This document shows positions 26,294-35,969 of a stretch of 64,000 nt of DNA, piece by piece (position 1 is the first letter of the stretch; every line of letters starts with the position of its first letter). A program made the translations under genes and the position numbers. The DNA lies in NCBI RefSeq assembly GCF_036242395.1, contig NZ_CP108458.1:1-64000 (forward strand), read 5' to 3'. The notes under the pieces are model-generated. The model saw nothing but the letters and a program-made list of their open reading frames with translations. It had not been told where the DNA came from and searched no databases. This DNA comes from Kitasatospora sp. NBC_01266. Its GTDB lineage: Bacteria > Actinomycetota > Actinomycetes > Streptomycetales > Streptomycetaceae.

Positions 26294-26912
26294 TCAGGGC
26301 TGCTGTGCGGCTCGCCCCAGCCGTCTCCGCGGCCGGCTCCAGCTGTCGTCGTCGCGGTCTTGGCCAGGCTCGGGCAGCGGGCCGAACCAGACATGGCCCT
26401 CCCCGGTGATCCGGCCCCCGCAGTGGGTGCAACGCCACCGGGCCGGCGTCAGCGTCCACGCCGCTTCGAGGTCCTCCAGCTCCTGGGCGGTGGCCGCGTT
26501 CGGCGTCAGCCTGGTCGGCTTCGTGCTGGGTGTCGAGGGTGGCCTGGTGCTCGGCGTGGGCCTGGGGGCCGTCGTGGTGCCAGATCGGGGAGCGGGGGCC
26601 ACGTTCAATGGGTCTGACCTGCGGAAAAGCGCGATCACGGGTGGAGGTGACCGGAAGCGGTATCGGAAGGGGGATCTGCCGGAACGTTCTCGTCGTGCAG
26701 GCGGCCTCGGCCATCTCACGTTGTTCCCGCTTCTTGCGCTGACGGTCCTGCGCGGCGGCTTCCTCGCGCCGGCGCTGCTGATCCGCTTCCCGTTGTCGAC
26801 GTTGTTCGGCGGCTTCCTCACGGGCGGCGCGACGTGTTGCCCCGGCTTCTTCCTGTCGTTGCTTGGCGGTCTTGGCGTGGTGGTCGGCCGGGTGAGGGTG
26901 TGAGGCATCCCA
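26294..26912 (-). pseudogene. Broken coiled-coil and zinc-knuckle protein gene
   Basis: Reading leftwards from 26,912, one frame gives a charged coiled coil (KTAKQRQEEAGATRRAAREE, QRRQREADQQRRREEAAAQD, RQRKKREQREMAEAA). Near 26,500-26,590 the coding signal switches to another frame that ends ELEDLEAAWTLTPARWRCTH, CGGRITGEGHVWFGPLPEPG at 26294, with a CxxC pair. No start codon is present at the 5' end. It looks N-terminally truncated and frameshifted. Family unknown. Confidence 0.4.
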
Positions 26913-26929
26913 TCCGATAGCGTTCCCGC

Positions 26930-27595
26930 ATGACCGAGTCTCGGATAGTCGACCCCATCGCCGCCGCCATGCGACTGTTCCGACGGCTCCCCGAAGGGGC
27001 CGTGCATCACTATGTCGGCGATCTCGTCATTCCTGAGGGCGCGGGCGAATCGCTGTTCGCCGAGGTCCCGTTCGGCGAAGGCGAGGGGATCGTCTTCGAT
27101 GAGCCGCTCTCCGGCCGATTCCCGCTCGTCCTCACCTTCACCCCGTCCGAGGACTGCCTGGACCGGCAGGGCATGCTGGTTGAGGCGGCGACCGTGCTTT
27201 TCCGCGAAGTTCCGCCGAACGGCGTTCGGGCTGTGGGCGGCACCGCCGGTCTGCTTCCCGGGGTCGGCATGATGTGGCTCGGCCGGTATGAGCCGTTGTT
27301 CGGGGGGTCGACGGATCCCCTGCTCATCGCGGCGATTCCGGAGCTGCGCCGCAGAGGCCTGGCGCGGGCCGACCAGGCCGGGTGGCAGCAGGCTGAGTTC
27401 GTGAAGCTCCTCGAGAGCGTTGAGGCATCCGACAGCAACGGCGCCTACGCGGAAGGCTGGCACGAACTCGTCCTGGACGAGGACAGCGGCGCCAACGCCT
27501 TCGGCTTCCTCACCGGCGAACGTAGCGCAGGCTGGGGGACGTTCGCGGACAGTGAGGGCCTGATGGTCGCGGCGGTGCTCGGTCTGGACGATTGA
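26930..27595 (+). CDS. Hypothetical protein
   Basis: 221 aa, acidic, without signal peptide or membrane segment. It shows strong third-position G/C and a continuous alpha/beta pattern (HHYVGDLVIPEGAGESLFAE, FPLVLTFTPSEDCLDRQG, WHELVLDEDSG). No ribosome-binding site is visible before the ATG, so it may be leaderless. Family not recognised. It starts 17 bp from the truncated end of the preceding coiled-coil relic. Confidence 0.6.
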   Translation: MTESRIVDPIAAAMRLFRRLPEGAVHHYVGDLVIPEGAGESLFAEVPFGEGEGIVFDEPLSGRFPLVLTFTPSEDCLDRQGMLVEAATVLFREVPPNGVRAVGGTAGLLPGVGMMWLGRYEPLFGGSTDPLLIAAIPELRRRGLARADQAGWQQAEFVKLLESVEASDSNGAYAEGWHELVLDEDSGANAFGFLTGERSAGWGTFADSEGLMVAAVLGLDD

Positions 27596-27673
27596 TGACT
27601 CCCCTGGTCGGCCCCCCAGTCGGGCAGAGCGTCGATGATCCGGTGGCCGGCTACGTCGACCAGGACGCTGAGG

Positions 27674-28074
27674 GGTGCTGTCACGTTGACCGACGAGTGA
27701 GATGATCTTCGGGTTGGTCTGGCCGGGGAGTCGTCTGTCGTGGAGCGCGGGTCGCCGTCGTACAGGGGCCACCGGTACCCGGTGGAGATCATCTCCCTTG
27801 CGGTGTGCCGCACTTCCGCTCACCCGGCGCCGCCCAACGGTTCCCATCCGCGTTCAGCGGCATCTCACCCCACTTCCGACCCCGACGCCACCTGCTGGCC
27901 GCCGCTCAGCACCGCCTCGAGATGACCGTCCGCTTCACCGTCTGGGACCACGTCACCGCGACCATCGGCCCACCCACCGCGGCCTGACCCAGACGCCCGG
28001 ACCGCACCCCACCGCACCCCACCGCACCCTGGCACACCCTCAGCCGGACACACGCGCATCAACGTGACAGCGCC
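27674..28074 (+). mobile_element. IS6-family deletion derivative
   Basis: 16-bp terminal inverted repeats at 27674-27689 (GGTGCTGTCACGTTGA) and 28059-28074 match at 15 of 16 positions. Inside, one frame from 27740 gives an IS6 transposase N terminus (SYRGHRYPVEIISLAV). From about 27,805 another frame gives the C terminus (FRSPGAAQRFPSAFSGISPH, FRPRRHLLAAA, up to TAA-type end at 27987). The catalytic centre is deleted. It is about 400 bp, MITE-like, and could be mobilised only in trans. No 8-bp target duplication was found. Confidence 0.75.
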
Positions 28075-28360
28075 GTGCCGACCGCTTCGGGCCGGCATTG
28101 GGGCGCCACCGTCGGCGCCGCTGCCCGGCTCCGGCCGGCCGCTCCCCCGGCGCGCGGCGGTCCGAAGGCAGTGCCCGGACGAGCGGGTTACGAGACGCCA
28201 GCCCGGATCGGGCCCCAGTGGCACGGCCGAAGTACCGAGCCAGACCTTCCGGGGTGACCGTGGCGCACGTCCGGGTGAACGGCCTCGACTTCTCGTGTCC
28301 TTGATCGTCGTGGGGAGTTGCGCCGGGTGTTGCCCTCTGTCCCCGGCTCGGGAGTTCTTT

Positions 28361-30211
28361 GTGAATCAGCCCCTCAACCAACAGCCTCTGCCCGCCGACG
28401 ACCGCGCCAAGGTCTCCCGGCGCACCCTGGTCGGCTCGGTGGCCGGTGTCGCCGCGGTGACCGGCGTGACCGGTCTCGCCCACCGCGCGGTCGCTGCCCC
28501 GACCCCCGCACCCGCTGACGACACCACGCCAGGTGCTGGCAGCGGGGGTGGTGCCGACGAAGCGCAGGGCCGGGATCTGGCCCGGAAGATGCTGCTGGTC
28601 AGCGATGACGAGCAGGAGGACCTCAAGCTGTCCTACCTGCGGATCCTGATCGACGAGAAGCTGCCGCCGCGCGCACCGCGCAAGAAGGTACTGGTCGTGG
28701 GTGCGGGCGTGGCCGGTCTGACGGCCGCTCATCTGCTCAAGCAGGCCGGGCACGAGGTGGTGGTCATCGAGGCGAACGGCAGCCGGGTGGGCGGCCGGGT
28801 CAAGACCTTCCGCGGGATCTTCACCGACCCGGACCTGCACGCCGAGGCCGGCGCGATGCGGCTGCCCGACTTCCACCCCTTGGTGCTGGCGCTGGCCGAC
28901 AAGCTCGGCCTGGGACGCCGGCTCTTCTACAACGCCGACGTGGCGCCGCGTGCCGTGCCCACGGGCGCCGTGCCGCCGGTGGTCTACCGCTCGTTCACCG
29001 GCGAGACCTGGAGCAATGGTGAGGACGGCGGCTCCTTCCGCGCGCCGACCGCCAACCTGCGCACCAAGATCGCCGTCAACGGCATCCAGACCACCCGCAC
29101 CTCCTACGCGCAGTCTCCCCGCGCGGTCAACGCCACCTTCGGCACCACCCTCGGCACCACCACCACCGACGCCGTCACCAAGGCCTTCGCAGACGTCACC
29201 GTCCCCACCGGCCCGATCCGCGACCAGCTCTCCGCCTGGTCCCGCGTCTTCCAGCGCTACGACGGCTACTCCACCCACCGCTACCTGGTCGAGCAGGCCG
29301 GCTGGGACCTCGCCAAGGTCCAGGCCGTCGGCACCCTGGAGAACATGACCTCCCGGCTGCACTACTCCCTGATCCCCACCCTGATCGACCACGCCGTGAT
29401 CAGCCCCACCAACCGCTACTGGGAGCTGGAGGGCGGCACCGACGTGCTGACCGAGGCACTGGCGGGCAAGCTTCGCAACGAGCTGCGCCTGGGGCGGCGG
29501 ATGACCCGGCTGGTGCAGACCGACGCCGGGGTGCGGATCGAGACCACCGCCGAGAGCGGCACCGAGGAGTCCTGCGACGGCGCGCCGACCACGCCGCTGG
29601 AGACCTTCGAGGGCGACTACGCGATCGTCACCGTCCCGTTCAGCGCCCTGCGGTTCTGCTCGATCGAGCCGCTGATGTCGTACCAGAAGCGCCGGGCCGT
29701 CAACGAGTTGCACTACGACTCGGCGACCAAGGTCCTGCTGGAGTTCAAGACCCGCTTCTGGGAGGACGGGCCGAACGGCTTCACCGGCGGCGGCTGCGTC
29801 TCGGACAGCGCCAGCCGCTTCACCTACTTCCCCTCGCACTCCCCGGCTCACTCACCCGGCGGCGTCGTGCTGGCCTCCTACACCTGGTCCGACGACGCCA
29901 TGCGCTGGGACTCACTCACCCCCGGCGAGCGCTACGCGTTCGCCCTGGACGACATGGAGAAGCTCTTCGGACCCAAGGTCCGCACCGAGTTCACCGGCGC
30001 CGGCGCCACCCAGTCCTGGGCCCGAGCCCGCTACGCGCTCGGCGAGGCCGTCATCTTCACCCCCGGCCAACTGCACGAGCTGCACCCCGCCACCCGCACC
30101 GTCGAAGGCCGGGTCCACTTCGCCGGCGAGCACACCAGCCTCAAGCCCGCCTGGATCGAGGGCGCCCTGGAATCCGCGGTCCGCGCCTTCCTGGAAGTGC
30201 ACCCCCGCTGA
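28361..30211 (+). CDS. Tat-secreted FAD L-amino-acid oxidase (L-glutamate-oxidase-like)
   Basis: 616 aa. A Tat signal lies near residues 20-45 ([20 protein letters not shown]). The FAD dinucleotide motif [13 protein letters not shown] is followed by [14 protein letters not shown]. Segments such as [39 protein letters not shown] and the C-terminal [20 protein letters not shown] closely follow Streptomyces L-glutamate oxidase, here in a shorter form. It should oxidise an L-amino acid to the keto acid, ammonia and peroxide outside the cell; specificity is unknown. The GTG at 28361 has a GGGAG site; the open frame upstream to 28064 is rejected. Confidence 0.88.
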   Translation: MNQPLNQQPLPADDRAKVSRRTLVGSVAGVAAVTGVTGLAHRAVAAPTPAPADDTTPGAGSGGGADEAQGRDLARKMLLVSDDEQEDLKLSYLRILIDEKLPPRAPRKKVLVVGAGVAGLTAAHLLKQAGHEVVVIEANGSRVGGRVKTFRGIFTDPDLHAEAGAMRLPDFHPLVLALADKLGLGRRLFYNADVAPRAVPTGAVPPVVYRSFTGETWSNGEDGGSFRAPTANLRTKIAVNGIQTTRTSYAQSPRAVNATFGTTLGTTTTDAVTKAFADVTVPTGPIRDQLSAWSRVFQRYDGYSTHRYLVEQAGWDLAKVQAVGTLENMTSRLHYSLIPTLIDHAVISPTNRYWELEGGTDVLTEALAGKLRNELRLGRRMTRLVQTDAGVRIETTAESGTEESCDGAPTTPLETFEGDYAIVTVPFSALRFCSIEPLMSYQKRRAVNELHYDSATKVLLEFKTRFWEDGPNGFTGGGCVSDSASRFTYFPSHSPAHSPGGVVLASYTWSDDAMRWDSLTPGERYAFALDDMEKLFGPKVRTEFTGAGATQSWARARYALGEAVIFTPGQLHELHPATRTVEGRVHFAGEHTSLKPAWIEGALESAVRAFLEVHPR

Positions 30212-30439
30212 CCAGGCACTGACACCGCCGGCAGAGACCGGCTGGATCCCCCGCAGGATCGGGCCGGCGACACGGAGGGTGGAGCCGAGCCAGTACGGGA
30301 TGTACGCGGGCCTGAGGCGACGTCACCTACGTGTACAACCTGAGCGTCACCAAGCCTGAAAAGACGACGCTGGGCGAGATGCCAAACACCTGCCGAGCGC
30401 CCTGATATCGGCGGTCGAGCCGGACGTCTTCGAGGACGA

Positions 30440-30469
30440 GGTCACGCCCCGCCCGGGCGGGGCGTGACC
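30440..30469. terminator. Perfect 30-bp palindrome
   Basis: Arms GGTCACGCCCCGCCC / GGGCGGGGCGTGACC abut without a loop. It lies 229 bp after the oxidase stop and just before a small gene relic. It could be a terminator hairpin or a recombination or regulator site. Confidence 0.55.
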
Positions 30470-30474
30470 GATGA

Positions 30475-30675
30475 GGTCCGCGTCGCCACCGCCGGCCTGA
30501 CCGCCGCACGCTGCCCGCGTGCCGGGAGGCCGTCCGTCTCCGGTATGCCGGTGGGGAGGAGTGGTACACCTCCACTGGCAGCCCAGTTCTCATCCGGGGC
30601 GGTGGTCTGGAGGTCCTGCGCGACGAGGTCTTGGCCCGGATCTGTCACGGTGGCGGGGTCGAGGCATCGCGCTAA
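30475..30675 (+). pseudogene. C-terminal fragment of a small hypothetical protein
   Basis: After an in-frame TGA (30472-30474) the frame reads CREAVRLRYAGGEEWYTSTG, SPVLIRGGGLEVLRDEV and LARICHGGGVEASR, then TAA at 30673. The composition is coding-like but no start codon is present. Its stop overlaps the stop of the convergent polymerase-like gene. Family not recognised. Confidence 0.35.
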
Positions 30676-31673
30676 GCCGCTCGGGGCCGACCTGGTCGGC
30701 CCCGGTAGCGCGGGGATGCCAGAATCGCGGGGCGCAGGGTGCCGGTTCCGTACCGGCCATTCGCCTTGTCGAGGACCGGTTCGAGTCGGCGCCGGTCCTC
30801 GGTGGTGCGGTCGAGGGTGAGTTGGACGTAGCCGGCGGCGGCGTGGTTGAGGTGGCCGACGCATGCGATAACGGCGCGGATCCGGGCCCACTGCAGCCCG
30901 AGGGCACCGTGGAGGGCGTAGCGGGCGTCCTGCGACCGGGATGTGGAAAGTTGGTTCTTGAGGGTGGTGTGGGTGTGATCGGCGTAGGTGATCTGCAGCT
31001 GGACCTGGCGGGCCTGCTGGTGGGAGGTGCACAGCCGGGCGCCGAGGTCGACAGCGACGGCGGGGAGTTCCTGGCGGACCTCTTCGGGGTCAAGGATGTC
31101 GCGGTCGAAGCGGCGGGTGGCGGCGATGTTGGTGGGAGGTCCGCTGGGGGCGATGCGGCGCGGGTCACGCCCGTGAGCGCGGTCATGGAGTAGACGACCG
31201 GTGCTGGCGCCGGCGACGCGCTGCGCGGTGGCCAGGGGCAGGTCGGCGAGCTGTCCCACGGGTGTGACGCCGTAGCGTGCCGGGGCGCGGGTGCGCGCGG
31301 GGCCGACGCCGGGCAGCGCTTCGACGGGCCGAGCGCGCAGGAACGCTGTGCTGGCGTCCGGGTCGTTCGGGTCGAGGACGTGGGTATGGCCGGGCCGGCA
31401 GGTGTCGGCGGCCGTGGTGGCGAGCATCCGGGTGGGGCCGACGCCGATCGCGGTGTGCAGGCCGTAGCGGGCGAGCAGGCGGGTCTGCAGCAGGTCGGCG
31501 AGGTCGGCCGGGGTGCGCTGGAAGTACTTCAGCGCACCCGTGACATCCATCAGCGCGGAGTCGGGCGGCAGCGCCTGGACGACGGGCGGCACGTCGCCGA
31601 GCACGCTGAACAGCTCCCGGTAGGTCTCGAACGTCGGCCGGGAGAAGCGCAGGCGGAGGATCGCTCGGCTCAT
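30672..31673 (-). CDS. Y-family DNA polymerase-like protein lacking catalytic carboxylates
   Basis: 333 aa. It has the palm/thumb and little-finger sequence of DinB/ImuB-type proteins (PPDSALMDVTGALKYF, LARYGLHTAIGVGPTRMLA, ALPGVGPARTRAPARYGV). The normal N-terminal metal-binding Asp is absent because the protein starts at MSRAILRLRF. The SxDE motif is replaced by PPDSALMDV. It is therefore probably an inactive accessory factor, like other short streptomycete proteins of this type, rather than a fresh truncation. The open frame extends to 31775; ATG 31673 fits the family start. Confidence 0.75.
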   Translation of the reverse strand: MSRAILRLRFSRPTFETYRELFSVLGDVPPVVQALPPDSALMDVTGALKYFQRTPADLADLLQTRLLARYGLHTAIGVGPTRMLATTAADTCRPGHTHVLDPNDPDASTAFLRARPVEALPGVGPARTRAPARYGVTPVGQLADLPLATAQRVAGASTGRLLHDRAHGRDPRRIAPSGPPTNIAATRRFDRDILDPEEVRQELPAVAVDLGARLCTSHQQARQVQLQITYADHTHTTLKNQLSTSRSQDARYALHGALGLQWARIRAVIACVGHLNHAAAGYVQLTLDRTTEDRRRLEPVLDKANGRYGTGTLRPAILASPRYRGRPGRPRAA

Positions 31674-31701
31674 CCGGCGCTGCCCTGATTCACCAGACGC
31701 T

Positions 31702-31915
31702 TCAGCATGTCTCGGCCATGTGGGGCCCCGCAGCTGCGAGGGCCTGTTCGACCAGTACGCGCAGTTCCTCGTCACGGAGGATCATCGGGTATCCCCCGTC
31801 GGCGCACAGGCGGCGGTCCGTGTTCCGGACCGTCAGCAGCGCGCGATCGGAGAACACTTCGATCAGCCGGTCCATCTGCCGGACCGGGAGTTCCCGGTCG
31901 AATCCCGCCGAGGCG
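31702..31915 (-). pseudogene. 5'-truncated partner gene of the polymerase-like gene
   Basis: The frame ending at 31702 encodes FDRELPVRQMDRLIEVFSDR, ALLTVRNTDRRLCADGGYPM and ILRDEELRVLVEQALAA. It is coding-like and 28 bp upstream of the polymerase-like gene on the same strand, so it was probably co-transcribed. Homology to an IS3 transposase end starts immediately on its 5' side near 31,934, so its N terminus was removed. Function unknown. Confidence 0.5.
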
Positions 31916-31933
31916 TGAACGGCCGCGACCCAC

Positions 31934-32004
31934 AGCACCGCAGGCTGCACAGCAGCTTCGGCTACCGCAGTCCCGCCGAGTACGAGACCGTCCTCGCGGC
32001 CTGA
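31934..32004 (+). pseudogene. IS3-family transposase extreme C-terminal fragment
   Basis: The frame gives PQHRRLHSSFGYRSPAEYET and VLAA before TGA, the standard ending of IS150-like IS3 transposases (RRHSSLGYRSPAEYE). It interrupts the partner gene of the polymerase-like protein. Confidence 0.75.
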
Positions 32005-32106
32005 CCACCACACCGACGGTGTCCGTCACAGCGGAGCAAGCTCACCGTTTCCCCGGCTCCCCGTGGATGCGGCCCGGGGCAACTGGGCTCCTGAATCGTC
32101 GGCTGC

Positions 32107-32240
32107 ACTCCCCCCGATGTGGACACACCTGGCAATGGATCTTGTAGATCCAGGAAGGTGAGGATCCGCGTGGCAAGGCCATCGAAGTACAGCCCGGAGT
32201 TCAGAGCCGACGCAGTCGCACGGTGGCAGGCGTCGGCGGG
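32107..32240 (+). mobile_element. IS3-family left end with OrfA start
   Basis: From the GTG at 32170 the frame reads VARPSKYSPEFRADAVARWQ, the N terminus of an IS3-family OrfA, then breaks down near 32,230. Preceding sequence (about 32,114-32,135, TGTGGACACACCTGGC) is probably the left terminal repeat. Only this end remains. The next 510 bp to 32,749 hold no gene I can support. Confidence 0.65.
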
Positions 32241-32749
32241 CAGGCGCAACTCAGTGGCTGGTCCCCCCAGATGATCGACGCGATCGCGCGGGAGTTTCCG
32301 GGCCGGCTTCGGTTTCAGCCGCCGGGGGCTCTGTTCGGGCCACTTATGCAGAATCGTGGTTCCTGGACCGCCCGCTGGGACGATTCTGTTGGTGCTGCCC
32401 CGAGTGGCAGCACGGCCAGGGGAGACGACACGCCCGGCCGAGATGCCGCTTGAAGAGTTCGCGCAGGCGGAGGGGGCAGCAGTGCGGCGCTGAGCTCATG
32501 AGCTCCTGCTGAGGCGCCGGCGTGAGCCGGCGTCGAAGCCCTTGGGGCACCTGCGCCGGCTCCGACGAGCCGCGACGACTGACGAACGAGCCATACCAAC
32601 GGTCACCGGCGACGTACGCCTGCCCCTGAACCCACCGGCTGCCCGCTTGAACCGCTGCCACCGCACTGACCCAGCACCTGCCAGCACCGAGCCTCAACCG
32701 CGCGTCTTCTGCCGCATCGTGTGAAGCGCCGGAGTAGGGAGTCCTGACC

Positions 32750-34417
32750 GTGCCGTCCTTGCTGAACTACACCATCCTCACCGATCCGACCTCGCTCTTG
32801 GCGTCGCAGCCCGGGGCACCGTCCGTGGGAACGGTGTACGTGATCGTCTCCAACACCCACCAGTCCGAGGTGCGGTGGGATTTCATCGATGTGGAGATAC
32901 CGATCGGCAGCGGACCCGACGACCTGACGGGTAACCCCACGGCGATCAGCGCGAGCATCGAGAAGGACTACACGGTCAACCGGGAGCCGGAGCCGGCCTT
33001 CGACTGGGACAGCACGCTCGGCCGCTTCCGGGTGCATGACCCCTCCGGGGGGAGGCTGACCCTGCCTGACGAGGAGTCGCTGGTCCTGAAACTGGAGAAC
33101 ATACCGGTTTCCGACATGGCGGGGCTGGTCCGCCTGAAGATCCACGAGCGCTCCGGCGGCGGCGACAGCAACCTCCCCATTCGGCGGGCGAACTTCGTCA
33201 CCACTCTCGGGCTGGTGAAGCAGGCTCCGAAGATCCCACGCAACTTCCGCCCGGAGAAGAACTCCCTGGTGGACGTGGATGCGAGCCAGAACGTCGTACT
33301 GACGTGGGAGGGGCCGGACAACCTCGACTACTGGATCCGCGATCCGCAGGGGAACGAGGTGCTCGTCCAGTCGGCGGCCCAGGGGCCGCAGGTGACCCAG
33401 CAGCCCTACACCTGGTCACCCCCCTCCGCACCGAGGCGCGGCACCACCTACACCCTCATCGCCGGGACGACCACCGCCGCGCAGCAGCAGCAGGGGTACT
33501 TCCTCACCACCACGGTCCACGCACTCGTCCCCGAGTTCGACGGCGGGACGCGTACTCCGTGGGTCGAGCAGGCGCCGAGCAGGAGCCGTGTCACCTTCTC
33601 CGCGGCCGGGGTGGAGATCCACAACGGGACCGGCGCCCTGGGAACCGTCCTGGCCGACAGGGTCGACGCGGAACGCGTGAACGCCAGGACGGTGCACGGC
33701 AACAACGCCGGCGACGGATGGATCGACTTCCCGTCATCAGGAGTGGAGATCCATCAGGGCGGCTCGAAGCAGCTGGGCACCCTCTCAGCAGAGAAGGCCG
33801 AGGTGGACCGCGTGGACACCAAATCGGTGCACGGCCGCAACCCCAGCGACGGATGGATCGACTTCCCGCAGGGCGGAGTGCACGTGCACAAGGAGGGCAA
33901 GCAGGACCGGGGGACCGTCTGGGCCGACCGGGCTGACGTGAACGGTGTGAAGACCGCATGGGTGCAGGGGCCGAGCGACAGCGACGGGTGGATCGAGTTC
34001 CCGCAGTCCGGGCTGAACGTGTTCCACGGCCAGGGAAGGGCCTGGGGAACCGTCTGGGCCGACAGGGCCGACCTGAACGGCGTGACCACGCATTGGGCAG
34101 AGGGACCGGACGGGAAGAAGAGCCGCATCGCCTTCACCGAAACGGGCGTGAAGATCACCGACCCCGAGAAGAAGCGGGGCACAGTGGTCGCCGGCGAGAC
34201 CAACGTTCGCAGCGTGGTCACCCCCTGGGTGTCGGGGCCCCAGGCTGGAGCGGGATGGATCTCCTTCCCGAACGAGGGGGTGGACGTGCACCGGGATGGA
34301 GAGGTTTCCTTCGGCAGGATTCGATATGCCTCGTACAAGGAATCGCAAACGGTGAATGACCGCCCCGTGCACCGCAGGCTGCCCCCTTACGAGTGGCCGC
34401 CGCGATCCGGGAACTAG
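32750..34417 (+). CDS. Repeat protein with 45-residue units
   Basis: 555 aa; GTG start with an AGGGAG site 9 nt upstream. Residues 1-170 are a beta-rich head (LLNYTILTDPTSLLASQPG). Residues about 175-270 look like a fibronectin-like or Ig-like segment (VVLTWEGPDNLDYWIRDPQG). From about residue 279 at least five units recur every 45 residues (starts near 279, 323, 368, 413, 457 and 502). The consensus is GWIxFPxxGVxVHxxG, then GTVxADRADVxxVxTxxVxGP. No signal peptide or membrane segment is present. It resembles a beta-solenoid or fibre. Function unknown. A strong terminator follows. Confidence 0.85.
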   Translation: MPSLLNYTILTDPTSLLASQPGAPSVGTVYVIVSNTHQSEVRWDFIDVEIPIGSGPDDLTGNPTAISASIEKDYTVNREPEPAFDWDSTLGRFRVHDPSGGRLTLPDEESLVLKLENIPVSDMAGLVRLKIHERSGGGDSNLPIRRANFVTTLGLVKQAPKIPRNFRPEKNSLVDVDASQNVVLTWEGPDNLDYWIRDPQGNEVLVQSAAQGPQVTQQPYTWSPPSAPRRGTTYTLIAGTTTAAQQQQGYFLTTTVHALVPEFDGGTRTPWVEQAPSRSRVTFSAAGVEIHNGTGALGTVLADRVDAERVNARTVHGNNAGDGWIDFPSSGVEIHQGGSKQLGTLSAEKAEVDRVDTKSVHGRNPSDGWIDFPQGGVHVHKEGKQDRGTVWADRADVNGVKTAWVQGPSDSDGWIEFPQSGLNVFHGQGRAWGTVWADRADLNGVTTHWAEGPDGKKSRIAFTETGVKITDPEKKRGTVVAGETNVRSVVTPWVSGPQAGAGWISFPNEGVDVHRDGEVSFGRIRYASYKESQTVNDRPVHRRLPPYEWPPRSGN

Positions 34418-34447
34418 GTGTTCCGACCCTCGAGGTTGGGGACGCGG

Positions 34448-34479
34448 CTGGCGAGCACTCGCCTGCGAGTGCTCGCCAG
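34448..34479 (+). terminator. Rho-independent-like hairpin after the repeat protein
   Basis: Perfect 15-bp arms CTGGCGAGCACTCGC / GCGAGTGCTCGCCAG with a 2-nt loop lie 31 bp after the stop at 34417. No T run, as usual in actinobacteria. Confidence 0.8.
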
Positions 34480-34679
34480 CGCGGACCCCGCCGTGCTCGT
34501 CGGGCAGCCACAGCTCCACCGACCTGACCCCGGCCGGTCACCTCCACCAGCGCCTGACGCTCCGCCAGCAACCCGTGCCCCAACCCGAGGCCTTCTTTCC
34601 ACAGTTGCTGGGTTTCTCGGCAGACTCACGCGAGACTCCCCGACAGAAGGCCTCAGCGACCTTGTTTTCTGCCCCGAAG

Positions 34680-35433
34680 TCAGAGCCACTGTGAACGCCC
34701 CCGTTCTCGCCTGATCTCGGCAAGGAGGCTGCTTACCGTGGCAAGGCCGGCTTGCTTATCGGCGGGAAGCCGCACGAGTAGGGCAGCGGACTCCTCGGCT
34801 GCCTGAAGGGCCTCGGCCGGGTGCAGCCGGCGCAGGTTTTTGGCAACGAGGTACAGCGCCGCAGCCAGAGCCCCCAGACGGCCGGGGTCGCGTGATCGGT
34901 GAGCAGCCGGTCCGCTCCTGCGCCGAGTCCGGCCGCCTCCAGCACCCCCTTGGCATCCCGGTACGGAAGCGCGCCGGTCAGCGCCGCGACGAAGGCGACG
35001 CGGGCCAGCTCCATCGGGGTGCTGGTGACCGCCCCGGCCTCGTTGAGCGTCTGCCAGTGGCGTCGTTCCCGATCCAGCAGGTAGGCGCTCAGGCCGGGCA
35101 AGTCCGGCGAAGTCGCCGTTGTGGCGGAGCGGAAGTGGTGGTCCACTGCGGCGAGCGCGGCCATGTGGACCGCCAACGTCACCCCGAAGTCCGGCCCGCG
35201 CAGTTCGACGGATGGCTCGACAGCGTGTGCGGACGCGCCGTAGAGAGCGGAGAAGGCGTCTCGCGAGGCGAGGAACATGCGGCGGCGCTCACTGTCTTCG
35301 CCCCGCCGACCGCCGCCGGCCTCGGCCAGCGGCGGCAGGGCCCGCGTCGAGGCGTCGGCCTGGGGACCGGTGATGGCGGCGCGAACGGCCGGCCAGGTGT
35401 CCCGGCTGCCAGCGCAGCTTCCGGATCACTCAT
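34680..35433 (-). pseudogene. Twice-frameshifted hypothetical gene
   Basis: An ATG at 35433 with a perfect GAGGAGG site begins SDPEAALAAG. After one indel near 35,403 the coding frame becomes TWPAVRAAITGPQADASTRA, then FLASRDAFSALYGASAHAVE and PMELARVAFVAALTGALPYRD. A second indel near 34,880 moves it to LGALAAALYLVAKNLRRLHP, EALQAAEESAALLVRLPADK and a TGA at 34680. The intact product would be about 250 aa and helical. Either a pseudogene or sequencing errors. Family unknown. Confidence 0.6.
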
Positions 35434-35969
35434 CCAGACCTCCTCGACATCCAGGCCGAGCCGTCGGCATCTCAGATGACAACACTCTCCTCCACCCAAG
35501 GAGCTGAGGCACCGTCAATTCACCTTCCCTGGAAGAAGAAGATGCCGGATGTCCCAGCCCGGTTCCCGGCAGCACTCCGGCGCCACACTCCAGTTGTGCC
35601 TGTGCCTGTGCCTCATGAGACATGTGGAATGTGGAGAAGAGGCCGACCCAACGAGACCAACCGACAGACAGACGCAGTCCCGACCCCGGCCACACGCGGG
35701 GAGTCAGCAGCGCGGCCCTCCCCCGGCGCAGCACCGCGCCCAACCGCCGCGCCGCACGCGGGGAAAGAGGCGTGTCCGGTTGGGCGACCAGGACGTCCAC
35801 CGCGCCACCCGGACGTCTTGGCCGCCCAGCGCCGCGAGCGCGCCCGTATCCGCAGCGAGGAAGGCATCCGCCGGGGCGGGCTGCCCCTGTCGACTGCGGC
35901 GTGACTTGGCGGACAGGTCGACGAGGGAACGACCCGACCGACGTTCCCTTCAGGAACTGCCCGGTGCTG
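35434..35969. other. Gap without a supportable gene
   Basis: Overlapping frames exist on both strands but none has a start signal. A frame ending at 35,904 (RERARIRSEEGIRRGGLPLS) looks coding and may be the tail of a lost protein; it was not identified. Confidence 0.35.

Noticed and set aside
28040..29851. Minus-strand open frame of 603 codons
   Set aside because: Antisense to the amino-acid oxidase gene.
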